Source: Taxawa tesnikishii (nom. ined.)
Lineage: Eukaryota; Ascomycota; Dothideomycetes; Dothideales
Assembly: GCA_030247885.1 (NCBI GenBank)
Contig: JAPDRO010000004.1
Location: 1,302,001-1,366,000, forward strand
Reading direction: 5' to 3'
Length of the DNA: 64,000 nt
Shown here in pieces: positions 22,982 to 34,328 of this stretch. Within the stretch, counting starts at the first letter, position 1. Each line of letters starts with the position of its first letter. The notes below the pieces were generated by a model, which did not search any database, was not told where the DNA came from, and was given only the letters and a program-made list of their open reading frames with translations. A program made the position numbers and the translations under genes.

Positions 22982-23746
22982 GGTTTTTTCTTTTCTTTTT
23001 TTTGTCAAATAGAAAGGGTTAATGAACAGCAAAGAATCGTGTGTGTCTCTAGACGTTCTTCTTCCGCGAGAATTTGGCGTTTTATGCATATCAGGCGCCT
23101 CGTTGTTACACTGTTACCCCTCTCGACTGACCTGCCCGGATGAGATTCCTCATAGGTCGCCTCGCTAGCCCGAGAGGTGTGTACTTTTGTTATTTCGCCT
23201 ATTTGAGCCTCCAAGTACGCGGAGCGAGGAAGGTAAGCCGAAGGCGTTGGCTTTTTGCCCAGTCGTGTCAATGAAAATCATTCATCGCCTTTGTATGATC
23301 ATTAACGATCTCGTTAACCAAGTTCGCATATAACATGTGTCATGGCAGAAATTACGCGGCACGCTCTGCCCTTACCGCTCTTACTAGCGTGGTTCGTTCG
23401 GACATCTATACAGACTTCTTTCCTCTTTCTGCAGTGATCTTCGTAGGTAGCCTAGCGTCCACGGGTAGCGCTGGACGCAACAGACTCCATTATCGCAATC
23501 GATGCTCCCTTCGTATGACCACTATGCTCATTGCTCTGCTCTGCGCAGTACTAAGCACCGTCAAGGTTGCTGGCCGCGCTAGCTCTCACCGCTTCAACTA
23601 GTGTTAGATCGGGGAAGATAGACAAGGACGAAGTAGATGATTCTGATATCCATCAATTGTGGTCATGAGTATATACAAGAAAGGCATATCTATGTTACAA
23701 CGCCAGGCTCATGACGGCGCGCCGAGACGGTTCCTCATAAAACGTT
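22982..23746. other. Intergenic, promoter of the dehydrogenase
   Basis: A T-rich run at 22983-23003 lies directly upstream of the minus-strand dehydrogenase start. I see no gene in the rest. Confidence 0.5.
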
Positions 23747-24194
23747 TTATTTCTGGTTCGAGATGGAGTTGCTCTCGCCCTTGCCGAGGTGCTCGTGGAC
23801 AGCACCGCCGATGCTACCTTCAGCAGTGAAGTTCTGTCACATGTCAGTGTGTGTGTTCGGTAGGAACGGTACGGATGAATAGCCACGAACCTGGCCGATA
23901 GCGCCCTTGGAAGAGAAAGGACCGCCAACTGCCTCGCCGACAGAGCCGATCATACCCTCTGGTTGGAACTGCTTGCCGATGGCACCTTCCTTGGAGAAAA
24001 GGGAGGTTGCTCCAGTAGTCTTCTCGCCGACAGGCTCCTAGTGGACTGTTAAAAGAAGGGGAATAGGGTCACTGGAGATGTAAAAATACCTGTCTGGGCT
24101 TGCTGTCCTCGTGGATACCGCCGGTGAGCTCCTGCTCGTGGAGAGCGGAGGATGCTCCCTTGTCCATGGTCTTTCCGGATGCGTCACCGTCCAT
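23747..24194 (-). CDS. Small hydrophilic glycine-rich repeat protein
   Basis: Three exons on the minus strand (24194-24090, 24037-23891, 23833-23747) give 112 residues. The protein is built from repeats of the form FSKEGAIGKQF, FSSKGAIGQNF and AEGSIGGAV, separated by GSVGEAVGG-like spacers. Introns of 52 and 57 bp fall at repeat borders. There is no signal peptide and no membrane segment. Small hydrophilic Gly-rich proteins with such GAIG motifs are common in Pezizomycotina and resemble desiccation or stress proteins, but I know of no tested function. The first exon starts MDGDASGKTMDKGASS and has no repeat. Confidence 0.8.
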
Positions 24195-25511
24195 TGTGGT
24201 TGTTGATGTGTATTGATAGATGGGGTTTGCAGTATTGTGTGTGTCTCTGAGACGTTCTTGTACGATGGGAAGATGGTAGAAGGAGCACAGAAGGAGGTTA
24301 TTTATCCTCACTTGTCCTCAGAATGTAGCATCATCACCTGTTGATACATTGCATCACTAGTTACGTCATGTGGAGAGAGAGAATCTCAGTGTCTTACGAC
24401 ACAAAGAACGGCCATTTGTCGAGATATTTGACCTCGGAGCACAGGGCGAGCCTGCGATACACGACACAACTGCTGAGCAGAGATCGAGGGCCGTGGGGGT
24501 GCGGTGTCGTGGTGTCTCACAGTGCTGCCGCACATCACATGGTCTCCGCAGCAGATGGCCTTGTTGTTCTTGTCGCACAGATTGATTCCTCGACTTGGCG
24601 CCCGAAACAAGACACTGAAACCTCACGATTCGACTAGTCGGCAAGCCAAGAATGCTGCAGCCCCCACCACCCTTTGGTACCGATCAAAAACACCCCGGGA
24701 GCATTTCATTTGCTTTGTCCTGGTTCACCCTGTTTGCCATGTTTGACCAGCTGCAGGGGCCTGTCGTTCTCCGAATGTGCATGCAGGCACACGAACCTTG
24801 TCCCCGCGCCATTTCGTCTTTTCCGCGAGTCAGACGCCGTTTGCAGTGTCAATCCCCCAACAAGGTCGTCCAACAGATCGTAACCACCGGATGGTGGGGG
24901 AATTATTTGTCGTGCTGCAACACAACACACACACCAAGAAGCGCCCCCGCAGCCGTTTGCTCTGTCCAAGCCTTGATACTTCGGCTTGCCGACAGACCGC
25001 GGCCAATACTGAGACAGAGACCGGTACATTTGCGCCGGTTCCGTCCCTTCGGGTTTAACCTCATCCGCCTTCGATTCACTTTTCCCCATCGGGCACGCGG
25101 CCTGCAACCATTCAGTGGACCGTCCGCGGACTCCAGCTGCCCTGCCTTGGGTTTTGCGGCACGGCGCTGCACAGTGCAGTGCGGTGGACCTGACAAGTCC
25201 CTCTCGAGTCTGATCGCCCGAGCTTATTGGTCTCAACCAGGTTGGTGAGCACTCCAGATAGAGACGGCCAAGTACCTTTCTGCGCAATCCTTCCTGCTCT
25301 GCTCTGCTTTGCCCTGCTCTGCCCTTCATTCCGTATTTCCTACTGCGCTCAATCGTCACTCTTTTGGCGCCTACAATCTGCCATTCGTTAACGTTGTTTC
25401 TTTGGCACATCTCCATTACCGGTCTCTTTTCCTGTCACGTCGCACACGCACGCGGCTAGTTGCAGTGTCACATATCACGAACCTTTCTCACCCCTTCCGC
25501 TTCCCTCTGGA
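24195..25511. other. Divergent intergenic region
   Basis: This holds the promoters of the minus-strand repeat protein and the plus-strand MIF-domain gene. C-rich and CT-rich stretches at about 24650-24900 and 25260-25500 are visible. Open frames here are not protein-like. Confidence 0.5.
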
Positions 25512-26917
25512 ATGCCGCACTCCGCGGAGGCTTCTTCCGTGTATTCCATTGATCAGCACTCAATGGCCTCAGACGTCGCAACCCCGAGCACTGTGCGCGC
25601 ACAACCAGGTGCATTGCGAAGCTCGGTTCTAGCACCTGAAAGAGTCTACGAGCACAATCCAGTTTCACCTCTCATTGACCGGGCAAGCTCGAACGAACCG
25701 ACCCACATAACATCTGCGTACAACGATCCGATCAGAAAACGGGATAGAAATCGTGACACGGTGTCAAGCCTTACACACACTGCGCTGGACGACATACAAG
25801 ACATGGACGAAGTATCACCTATGGTTACCCCGATGCTAGACGAACGCAGAAAGAGGAGGGAATACTTTGATCAACAATTCCAATACAAGGGCAATATGGT
25901 AGACTCTGTGCGGGAAAGGATAGAGCGAGACTCTCCAGTGATCGCAGAGCTCCGGACGAACGTCATAGTATGTTGAATGGAGTCAAACTGTGTTGTACGC
26001 CCGCTAGAGCTGACATTGAGGTCTAGATCAAAGACGAGTTTACGCTGGTTACAGACATGTCGTATCACCTCTCGACGCGCTACGCGCGCCCTCAGTCATG
26101 TATTATGATCGAAGTGCAGCACAGCACATGTCTCCTAATGGCTGGATCTTTCGAACCCGCCTACATCCTCACAATCAGCGCATTGCCCTCTCAGCTGCAA
26201 CCCACCACTAACAAGCGCAACGCGGCGCTGATCCAATCTTTCATGACCGAAATCATCAGCGTACCACCCGAGCGTGGCATCCTCCGCTTCCAAGCGATAC
26301 CAGAGGAAAACTTGGCCACCAACGGCGTAACGATTTTCGGAGATATCGACCGCGCCGAGCGACAGCAGGCCGAACAGCACGGCGGGGCCGTCAAGCGCGC
26401 CTTCACCAACACCAGGAAGAGCATGACGTTCCGCAAGGACGCGCCTCAAACGGAGCCTGAAGCACTACCCAAGGTCCCACAATCGCCGCAGAACGGAGAG
26501 CCTTTTCTTCTTCCAACCTCACCAATCATGCCAGTCGGCAGCCCGGCACCAGAGCCCGGCGTGTTCGAGCTGCCCGCAACAGAGGCGCGCGACCAAGAGA
26601 AACCCAAAGCGCCCAAGGCCGCCAACGGCATCCCCGACGGTCAGCGGAAATTGCCGAATGGCAAGAGCAACGTAACCACTGGTGGCGGCAACGAGGGGAA
26701 ACAGAACCAGAGCCATCGCAGGACTCCCAGCAGCGGTGCGCCGATACCGATACCGATACCGAAATCGACGGAGCCCGCGCCCAAGCCGACGGCGAGCAAA
26801 CACCGCGCTAACAAATCGGTTTCGGACGTGCCCAAGCCGCCGCCGCCGCCTGTTCCGGAGGAGAAGACGCCAAAGGTCAATAAGCGCAAGAGCTTCCTTT
26901 CCGTCTTCAAGCGATGA
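25512..26917 (+). CDS. MIF-domain (tautomerase-fold) protein with disordered tails
   Basis: Exons 25512-25967 and 26027-26917 (phase-0 intron of 59 bp, branch GCTGAC) give 448 residues. The middle, about residues 145-265, is a macrophage migration inhibitory factor domain: ELRTNVIIKDEF, DMSYHLSTRYARPQS, FEPAYILTISALPSQ, TNKRNAALIQSFM and the GIPEEN-equivalent AIPEENLATNG. In animal MIF the catalytic residue is the N-terminal Pro after Met removal. Here a Pro (SPVIAEL) lies near that point but inside the chain, after about 140 disordered residues, so classic tautomerase chemistry is doubtful. The C-terminal 180 residues are Pro/Lys-rich (PIPIPIPKS, PKPPPPPVP) and end in RKSFLSVFKR. Long MIF proteins of this layout occur in many ascomycetes; their role is unknown. 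Confidence 0.85.
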
Positions 26918-27604
26918 CAAGGCGCGCGCGGTTGGCACCGATCGGAGAATCCGGCGGCGAGAGGCAGCTGGCTGGGAAAACGGAACATGCCCCTAAGGTT
27001 TCTCGGTCGGGAGACTTTTTTTCTTTTCTGTTAGAATTTCTTCTTTTTCTTTTTCTTTCCTTCCTTGGATTTGGCGTGGAGTTGGAATGCTTCACGGGTG
27101 GTTTTCTTGAGTGAGCGCAGGCGCGGCGGGGTGGGAGAGCAGAATTCGACGGGGGCAATTCGCGTCAATATACCCCTTTGTTTTACTAAACCTGGTCCGG
27201 TTTTGAATTAAGAGCAATCGCCCGGATCGGCAACGGGATCTTGTCTTGCAGCATCTACGCTGATCTTCAGAGGGCGGATGAAGCCCCACAACGCTGGCAT
27301 AAAGTTTGAGCCCACGATTCAAAAGTAGGTACCTCGTGGAGGGCGGAAAGTGTTGTTCGAAAGTAGTTTTCGGTTCAAATACTAACGCTAGGTATGAAGA
27401 AGGGAATACTTTCTCCCTCCGACAAAAACAATCCCCAACGCCATGCCAATATCGCAATCCCGGTTTCCTTTCCTTGGAAACTCCATGCTCTGCTATTTTT
27501 CCAGCCGTGCATCATAAATCATGCCCATCTATCGCCAATTCCCATTCCCATTCCCATTTCTATTCCATCAAGTTGGCCTCTTGCTTCTCACACATTATCA
27601 CTCT
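26918..27604. other. Convergent intergenic region between the MIF gene and HSP104
   Basis: The two genes end towards each other. The stretch has T-rich runs (27015-27062) and a short CCCATT-type repeat (about 27538-27563) but no gene. Confidence 0.6.
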
Positions 27605-30394
27605 TTACTCGTCATAAAGATCCATATCCCCATCCGCTCCATCCAATTCCGCCACCGCATCGTCTTCATCCCACATCTCGCTATCCTCGCCGTCGCTATC
27701 GGTGTGGTTGGGCAGAACCATGATATGCCCATCCTCCAGCACAACCCTAGCAGTCTCACCGTCCCGAACCGCACCGCGCAGGATGAGCACCGCGAGCCTG
27801 TTGAGAACCTCCTTCTCGATAAGCCTCGCGAGCGGTCTCGCGCCGTACGCGGGCGAGTATCCCGCGCTGCCGAGGTAGTCCTTGACGGCGTCGGAGAGCT
27901 GGATGCGGACGTTGCGGCCGTTGGCCAGGAGACGGCGCTGGATCTCCTCGAGGCGGACGTCGACGATTTTGCGGATCTCGCGTTTCGTGAGCCGGTTGAA
28001 GATGACGATGCTGGAGATCCGGTTCAGGAACTCGGGCAGGAAGTAATTGCGCAGGGCCGTCATGACGAGCTCGCGCGTGGTGGGGTCGATCTTGCCGTCC
28101 GGCGCGTTGGGACGTGCGAGGTATTCGGCGCCTAGGTTGGAGGTCATGACGACGATGCAGTTCTTGGCGTCGACAATTCTGCCCTGGCCATCGGTAATCC
28201 GACCGTCGTCCATGAGCTGCAGAAGAACGGTGAGCACCTCCTTGGCTGCCTTTTCGACTTCGTCGAACAGAAGGATGGAGAAGGGCCGACGGCGCAGACT
28301 CTCGGTCAGCTGACCACCAGCATCGTGTCCCACGTAGCCGGGAGGCGCACCAATCATCCGGCTCAGCGAGTGCCGCTCTTGGTACTCGGACATGTCGAAC
28401 CGGATCATGGCCTTGGGGTCGTCGAAGAGGAACTCGGCAAGTGCCTTGGTCAACAGAGTCTTACCGGTACCGGAGGGACCGCAGAAGAGGAAGGAAGGCG
28501 GCTGGTTCGGGTTCGCGAGACCGGAACGCTGCAGACGGATGGCGTTGGCGACAGAGGTAACGGCCTCCCTCTGGCCGACGACAAGTTCGCCGAGGTGACG
28601 CTCCATTTGCAGCAGCTTGTCCCTCTCGGTGGTCTTGAGTCGGGTGACAGGGATACCAGTCCAACGGGCGACAATCTCGTTGATCTGATCGGGTCCGACC
28701 GCGTCGGTGATGAGTGCCTCGCCGACACTACCGCGCCTGGTTTGGTCCTGGTCAGCTCTCAGCTTCTCCCTCTCGAGCGCCTCGATGCGAGCTTCAATGT
28801 CAGGAATGGCGTAGTACTTGAGATCGGCGGCGGTCGCGTTGTCGCGCATACGCTCGGCTTCTTGCATCTTGACAAGGAGCTGATCGCGCTTGATACGAGC
28901 GTCCTGGATCTCCTTGCCACGGGCCTTCTCGCTCTCGTACTTCTCCCTGAGTGGCCTGAGCTCTTCTTCGACATTGGCCTTCTCAGCCTTAGCCGCCCTG
29001 AGACGCTCCTTGGAAGCCTCGTCCTTCTCACGATCAAGAGCGTGAATCTCGATCTCGAGCTGGCGGAGCTTGCGCTCCATGTTGTCAAGGGCTTCTGGTT
29101 GCGACTCCCGGGTGACGCGGACTGCTGCAGCGGCTTCGTCGATAAGATCCACTGCTGAGTCAGGAAGGCGTCTCTGGGTAAGGTAACGAGCTGCAAGGGT
29201 GGCTGCAGAAACAATGGCACCGTCCAGGATGGTGACACCGTGATGGACTTCGTACTTTTCCTTCAGACCACGGAGAATAGAAATGGTCTCTGGTACCGAT
29301 GGCTCCTTGACGAGGACTTGCTGGAAACGACGCTCGAAGGCCTGATCCTTTTCAATGTACTTGCGGTATTCGCCGAGCGTGGTCGCACCGATACAATGTA
29401 GCTGACCACGAGCGAGCATAGGCTTCAGCAGATTGGCGGCATCCATACCTCCCTCCCCGCTCGAGCCTGCACCCATGAGAAGATGGATCTCGTCGACGAA
29501 TAGGACAATCGTGTCCTTGGATTCTTCGATCTCCTTGAGAACGCCCTTCATTCTCTCTTCGAACTCCCCCCGGTACTTGCTACCGGCTACGAGAGCACCG
29601 ACATCCAGCGACAGCAGCTTGCATGCCGCAAGGTTGGCGGGTACGTCTGCGTTGACGATGCGCTGAGCAAGACCTTCGACGACCGTAGTCTTACCGACAC
29701 CGGGCTCACCGATCAGCACCGGGTTGTTCTTCGTCCGTCGACTGAGAATGCGGATGACTCGACGAATCTCCTCCTCACGACCAATGACAGGATCGATCTT
29801 GCCCTCTCTGGCCAGAGCAGTCATGTCAATGGTGAACTTCTTGAGGTTCTCATTCTCGCCCTCAGCGTCGGCAGTCTTGGAGTCGACGCGCTTGGTGCCT
29901 CTGATCTGTTGGATTGCGTTGTCGACGAGCTTGGTATTAGGAATGTTGGCTTCTGCAAGGCATCTTTGAATGGCCGAGTCCTGAACGAGACACTGGATGA
30001 GGTGGTCAATGGCAACGTAGCTGTCTTTTTGCGTCTTGGACAGCTCGTTGGCGGCCCTCAAGACCTTTGAGAAAGCCGGGCTCATAGAGACATGCTCTGG
30101 TGGTGGATCCTGGCTTGGTGTCCGTACCAAGGCCTTGTTCAGGGCTCTGGTGAGTTGTTGTACGTCTCCGTGAGCGCGCTCGACGACCTGCTTGAACAAA
30201 GGTGCGGAGGCGGCGGCATGAGAGGCGTGTGCGTTGTTCGTCTGCTGGTCCTTGGACTCGTCAGGTGGAGGATCAAGCAGGGCGACTGCAAGGTGGACGG
30301 GTAGCAGCTGGGAGTGGCCGTACTGTTGTGCGATGGCCTGAGCATCACCAAGAGCTTGGGATGCCCGGTCTGTGAACTGCATGTTGCTTGCCAT
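27605..30394 (-). CDS. HSP104: Hsp104/ClpB protein disaggregase
   Basis: A single uninterrupted frame of 929 residues. The N-terminal Clp domain ([21 protein letters not shown]) is followed by AAA-1 with Walker A GEPGVGKT and Walker B VLFVDEIH. Next is the coiled-coil middle domain (about residues 410-540, rich in Glu/Lys/Arg), then AAA-2 with Walker A GPSGTGKT, Walker B LLFDEVE and the pore loop GYVGHD. The C-terminus ends in an acidic tail (DGDMDLYDE) like the yeast tail that binds TPR co-chaperones. The protein pulls polypeptides out of aggregates with Hsp70/Hsp40 in cytosol and nucleus and gives heat tolerance. Length and order match the family. The lack of introns is common for heat-shock genes. 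An HSE-like site lies about 320 bp upstream. Confidence 0.97.
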   Translation of the reverse strand: MASNMQFTDRASQALGDAQAIAQQYGHSQLLPVHLAVALLDPPPDESKDQQTNNAHASHAAASAPLFKQVVERAHGDVQQLTRALNKALVRTPSQDPPPEHVSMSPAFSKVLRAANELSKTQKDSYVAIDHLIQCLVQDSAIQRCLAEANIPNTKLVDNAIQQIRGTKRVDSKTADAEGENENLKKFTIDMTALAREGKIDPVIGREEEIRRVIRILSRRTKNNPVLIGEPGVGKTTVVEGLAQRIVNADVPANLAACKLLSLDVGALVAGSKYRGEFEERMKGVLKEIEESKDTIVLFVDEIHLLMGAGSSGEGGMDAANLLKPMLARGQLHCIGATTLGEYRKYIEKDQAFERRFQQVLVKEPSVPETISILRGLKEKYEVHHGVTILDGAIVSAATLAARYLTQRRLPDSAVDLIDEAAAAVRVTRESQPEALDNMERKLRQLEIEIHALDREKDEASKERLRAAKAEKANVEEELRPLREKYESEKARGKEIQDARIKRDQLLVKMQEAERMRDNATAADLKYYAIPDIEARIEALEREKLRADQDQTRRGSVGEALITDAVGPDQINEIVARWTGIPVTRLKTTERDKLLQMERHLGELVVGQREAVTSVANAIRLQRSGLANPNQPPSFLFCGPSGTGKTLLTKALAEFLFDDPKAMIRFDMSEYQERHSLSRMIGAPPGYVGHDAGGQLTESLRRRPFSILLFDEVEKAAKEVLTVLLQLMDDGRITDGQGRIVDAKNCIVVMTSNLGAEYLARPNAPDGKIDPTTRELVMTALRNYFLPEFLNRISSIVIFNRLTKREIRKIVDVRLEEIQRRLLANGRNVRIQLSDAVKDYLGSAGYSPAYGARPLARLIEKEVLNRLAVLILRGAVRDGETARVVLEDGHIMVLPNHTDSDGEDSEMWDEDDAVAELDGADGDMDLYDE

Positions 30395-30710
30395 TGTTGT
30401 TGTGGGTGGCTGTGTGACGTAGGTAAAGAAAGCGGATCGTGTAGTCGTAAAGTCGTAAGCTGTAGGCCAGCGAAGGCTGTAGCTGGTGCGTGTTGCGCAA
30501 TGGGTATCTCTTGGATCGTGTGAACTGTGTGAACTGTGTGATGGGGTGGAAGACAGAGGTATCGGTGGAGATTGATATATCGCGTCCCACTCGAAGTCAC
30601 GTCACGCCAGAGTCAGAGCGTAGAAACCGGAAAACACCTGATTATTCTCGTACTTGCCAGTTACAGCTCGTTTCTTCCATTTTCCATCGTCGAGCTTCGA
30701 GCTGCCCATG

Positions 30711-30723
30711 GAAACTTCTAGAG
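30711..30723. promoter_or_regulatory. Heat-shock-element-like motif
   Basis: GAAACTTCTAGAG fits three alternating HSE units (GAA-nn-TTC-nn-GAg, last base degenerate), the binding site of Hsf1. It lies about 320 bp upstream of the HSP104 start in the divergent HSP104/GH1 promoter. One site in a kilobase is suggestive, not proof. Confidence 0.5.
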
Positions 30724-31426
30724 TAACGTCACTGCCACTGCCCGATCAAACAAAGCAAACATGAGCGCGACCTTGTTTCAGCCCAATCTTGGCACGGCTG
30801 CCCCGCGCCGGAAGTCCCCGCACGACGGTGCAAACCTTCCACTTCCACTCCCCAGCGGTACGGTGTCCGCGCATGCACCAGCCACAAGCAGCAACCAAAA
30901 CAAGCTCTTCCTTCCTTCGTTGCGGGAGGCCGGATTTCTGGCCTGGGGCTGGGGGCCTGGGGTGGGGTAGAGGTGGAGGTGGGAGAACGGATAGAGGGGC
31001 CGGTGCTGCTTGCAGCTTCACCACTGCCTTCCACTCACTGCACACGAGCAGAGAGCCCGGTATGCACATCGCAACCGTCCTGGATAGCCGTTGCTGTGGC
31101 GGGACACCCCTCCCGGCTTCCTCGCTGTAAGTTTCGCCCGGTACTCGACCGCCTCCCCTTGGCATGCTTGCACCATGATGGCGCTGTGTTTCTCAGCCTC
31201 CTCTTCTCTGCGTCCACCGGGCAACCATACCCATCTTCTCCTCATACAGCCACGCAATGCACACTGGAGCCTCCCCGTCCCGCCATTCTGGTATGCGAAC
31301 AAGCTGCGTTGCCGGCGGGGTATGGGGATCCTCCTGTAGACTGAGGTACAAGTATCGCATCACTTCCCACTTGTCGGTCTTCTCCTCTGCGTATCTCATT
31401 GCCTTGTCCGTCTCTCCTTACCACTC
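30724..31426. other. Divergent intergenic region upstream of GH1
   Basis: This is the remaining upstream DNA of the GH1 gene. It has a G-rich patch (30945-30995) and no supportable gene. Confidence 0.5.
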
Positions 31427-33316
31427 ATGGCTACATTCGAGTTACTTGCTCTGCTATTTGCGGGCACTGCTCTGGCGCAGAACTATACCAACGCCACTGC
31501 TGCCAACGGTCCCACCAATGTCATCAACGTTTTGCAGACCTTTCCTGCCAACACCACGTTCAAGGGCACTCCTGTCGCCAACCCAACCGCCTTGACCACC
31601 GCTTTGGACATCTCCGTTGAGGATCTGTGGGATCTGTTCGTCGGTCCAGTCCAGGCTGCCTCCATCAACACTACAGTGTCAGCCACACCTATACCCTCAT
31701 CCTCGCTCATTCCACCCCCACCCCTCTACTACAACCCCTTCCCCTCAGGACAGCAGGTTCCAGCATCCTCCAAGAACGAGTCCTGGTCCTTCCCTTCGGA
31801 CTTCTGGTATGGCGTTGCTAGCGCAGCCTACCAGGTCGAAGGCGCAGCCAAGGCTGAGGGAAGAGGTCCTTCGGTTTGGGATGTGCTGACACACCGAGTC
31901 ACCAACTTTATCGCCGATAACTCCACCGGAGATGTGGCCGACAATCAATACTACTTGTATAAGCAGGACATTGCTCGTATTGCCGCCATTGGAATCCCTT
32001 ATTACTCCTTCTCCCTGTCCTGGTCAAGGATCTTCCCTTTGGGACTGGACCAGTCAACGAAGAGGCTATTGCTCACTATAATGACTTGATCGACACTTGT
32101 CTGCAGTACAATGTCACGCCTATGGTCACGCTGTACCACTGGGACACGCCGCTGTATATTCAGAACAAATATGGCGGCTGGTTGAGTGAGAACATCGTCA
32201 ACGACTTTGTCGAATACTCCCGAGTTGCATTCGGTCGCTTCGGAGACCGGGTCAAGCATTGGTTCACCGTGAACGAGCGTAAGTCACATTTGCGCTCCAT
32301 ACATCCCGTATACTGACAGACCAAGCAATCGTTTTCTGCGGCCAATACCCCTACCAGACAACTACTTCCGCAACACAAGCATCCCGAAGATCCAGCAAAA
32401 GTTTTACTGCGGCCAGAACGTGCTCCTCGCGCACTCCGAAGCCTACCGCCTCGGCAAATCCATGATGCCAAACAGCATCATCACCTTCAAAAACAACGGC
32501 GGCTACAAGATCCCGCTAACCAATTCTTCCGCTGACGCCGAAGCCGTGCAACGCGCCTGGGACTTCAACGAAGGCTGGTTCGCCGACCCCATCTTCCTGA
32601 CCGGAGACTACCCGGCCTCCGTGAAGGAGTATCTCGCCACCACCAACCTGCCACCGCTCACAGAAGAGCAAAAGACGCTGATCAACGGCACGGCTGACTT
32701 CTTCGCGCACGACGCATATACTTCGCAATTCTACTTCGCCCCCGACGACGGTATCGCCGGCTGCGTCGCCAACGCCTCAAACCCACTCTATCCCACCTGC
32801 GCCAACACAACATACACCTACCCTTCCGCCTCCGGCGGTTGGCTCATAGGACCCGCGGCCGACCCAGGTGCGCCCTGGCTGCACAAGGCAACGGACTGGG
32901 TGCCGGCGTTCTTGAACTACATGTACACGACGTGGAAGAAGCCCGTCGCAGTAACCGAATTCGGTTTCGCGGAGCCGTTCGAAGAATACAAGACGCTGCT
33001 GCCGGATATCCTGTTCGACCCCATTCGGAGCTCGTATTACCGTGATTATATGCAGGGCGTCCTGATGGCGATCAGCGAGGGCGTGCCTGTGCTGGGCACG
33101 TTGGCTTGGAGTATCTTTGATAACTTGGAGTGGGCACAGGGTAAGTTCTTTCCTTGGCATGAGGGGACGTGGGACGGAGATGGCTGACTGATTCCGCGAA
33201 CAGGTTACACGGCCAAGTTTGGCGTGCAGTATGTCAATCTCACGACGCAAGAGCGGTACTACAAGGCCAGCTTCTTTGAGTATGTTGGTATCATCCAGGA
33301 GTATCTGGAGAGCTAG
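31427..33316 (+). CDS. Secreted GH1 beta-glucosidase
   Basis: Exons 31427-32278, 32326-33140 and 33204-33316. A signal peptide (LLALLFAGTALAQ) and about 110 extra residues precede the GH1 barrel (FWYGVASAAYQVEGA). The acid/base Glu is in HWFTVNEP, completed across the 47-bp intron; the nucleophile Glu is in VTEFGF. The enzyme releases glucose from beta-glucosides such as cellobiose outside the cell. Two frame breaks sit in homopolymers. One base is missing at 32038-32043 (between SRIFP and TGPVNEEA), and one in the C run 32348-32351 (between FCGQY and PDNYF). Adding both gives 593 residues in frame, with textbook GH1 sequence on each side. Either both are miscalls or the gene is freshly broken. 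Confidence 0.85.
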
Positions 33317-33682
33317 GTGGTCTGGTCTGAGTTGTACGATATATTGGGCGAGGGTCGACGGCCTCTTGATGAACCCAGTAATAATGCACATGGACGTTGA
33401 TACTCCACCGCGGCGAGTAGTATGGGCGTATATAATCCTACTAATGCAACACTCTCAACAAACCGTACGTCTAGTCCTCGTCCACCTGTCAAACTGTCTC
33501 ATCCCGCTCGTGTCGTATGAGCAGATCGTGGCCTATGGGACTGCCACCTTGATCCGTCGTCACCGAACAACGCATCTCGTCGCACTTGTTGTTGTCACGG
33601 CAGCAAATGTTGCAGCACGAAGTAGCTCCCACCGCCTGCAACAGTGCGTGCGACGAGGAGCAAAAAGGACACAAAAATACCA
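33317..33682. other. Intergenic between GH1 and tRNA-Asp
   Basis: This holds the GH1 3' region and, on the minus strand just after the tRNA, a short T run (33673-33677 as A on plus) that fits an RNA polymerase III stop. No gene seen. Confidence 0.5.
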
Positions 33683-33774
33683 CTCTCCCTCGGGGAATCG
33701 AACCCCGGTCTCCCGCGCTTGTTAGCAGGCGAGCTGTTGACAAGCGGAAATCATGACCACTAGACCAAGGAAGA
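33683..33774 (-). tRNA. tRNA-Asp (GUC) with a 20-nt intron
   Basis: All parts of the cloverleaf can be placed. The seven-pair acceptor stem is TCTTCCT with AGGGAGA (one G-U), the D arm is GTCT...TGAT, the anticodon stem is TCCGC/GCGGG, and the T arm is CGGGG-TTCGATT-CCCCG. The loop reads TTGTCA-C once a 20-nt intron at 33737-33718, directly after position 37, is removed. The mature length is 72 nt, as for other fungal tRNA-Asp. B-box GGTTCGATTCC is present. Confidence 0.9.
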
Positions 33775-34328
33775 ATTCGACGTTGTACATCGCTTGGATA
33801 GTTCTGATGCGGCAATTACCGGCTAATTTCGGATACCAAAATATCCAATACTTTGATCTGGATCAGTTTGGAGAAGGCTCGGATGATCGCGGCATAAGAT
33901 TCTCACTTTCATCTACGCCCTTACTGTGTATACACGGTCGCCAAACAATCGTCCCACTGTTCGGTCAGCGCCGAGTTGGTCTGTGAAGGGATGTCACAAG
34001 TTCAGAGCAACATAGCTATACGTGGTGGCTTTGAAGGGCTTGGCGGTCTACCTCTATTGCGGGAATGGCTGCGACATGAGCTTCTCCCAACCTCTTCTCT
34101 AAGCCTCTTTTAATGCAGTATCCTATCACAGGGCATGTTCTCAGTGATAGCAGGTGGCAGTTTCGAGGGTTGTAACGGCTACTCAACAAGGTGCTATTGC
34201 AGTGCAGCAACGACACAGCAGGACCTCTGTCCGTATCGTAGACTTGGAGATAACCCTTGATCTACTGCCCTCCACGTTAGAGGGCGCCTACCTCATCAGA
34301 AGGATATGCAACAACTGACAAATCATGC
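33775..34328. other. Intergenic between tRNA-Asp and the DUF3669 gene
   Basis: I see no gene here. It would contain the tRNA upstream region and the DUF3669 3' end. Confidence 0.5.
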
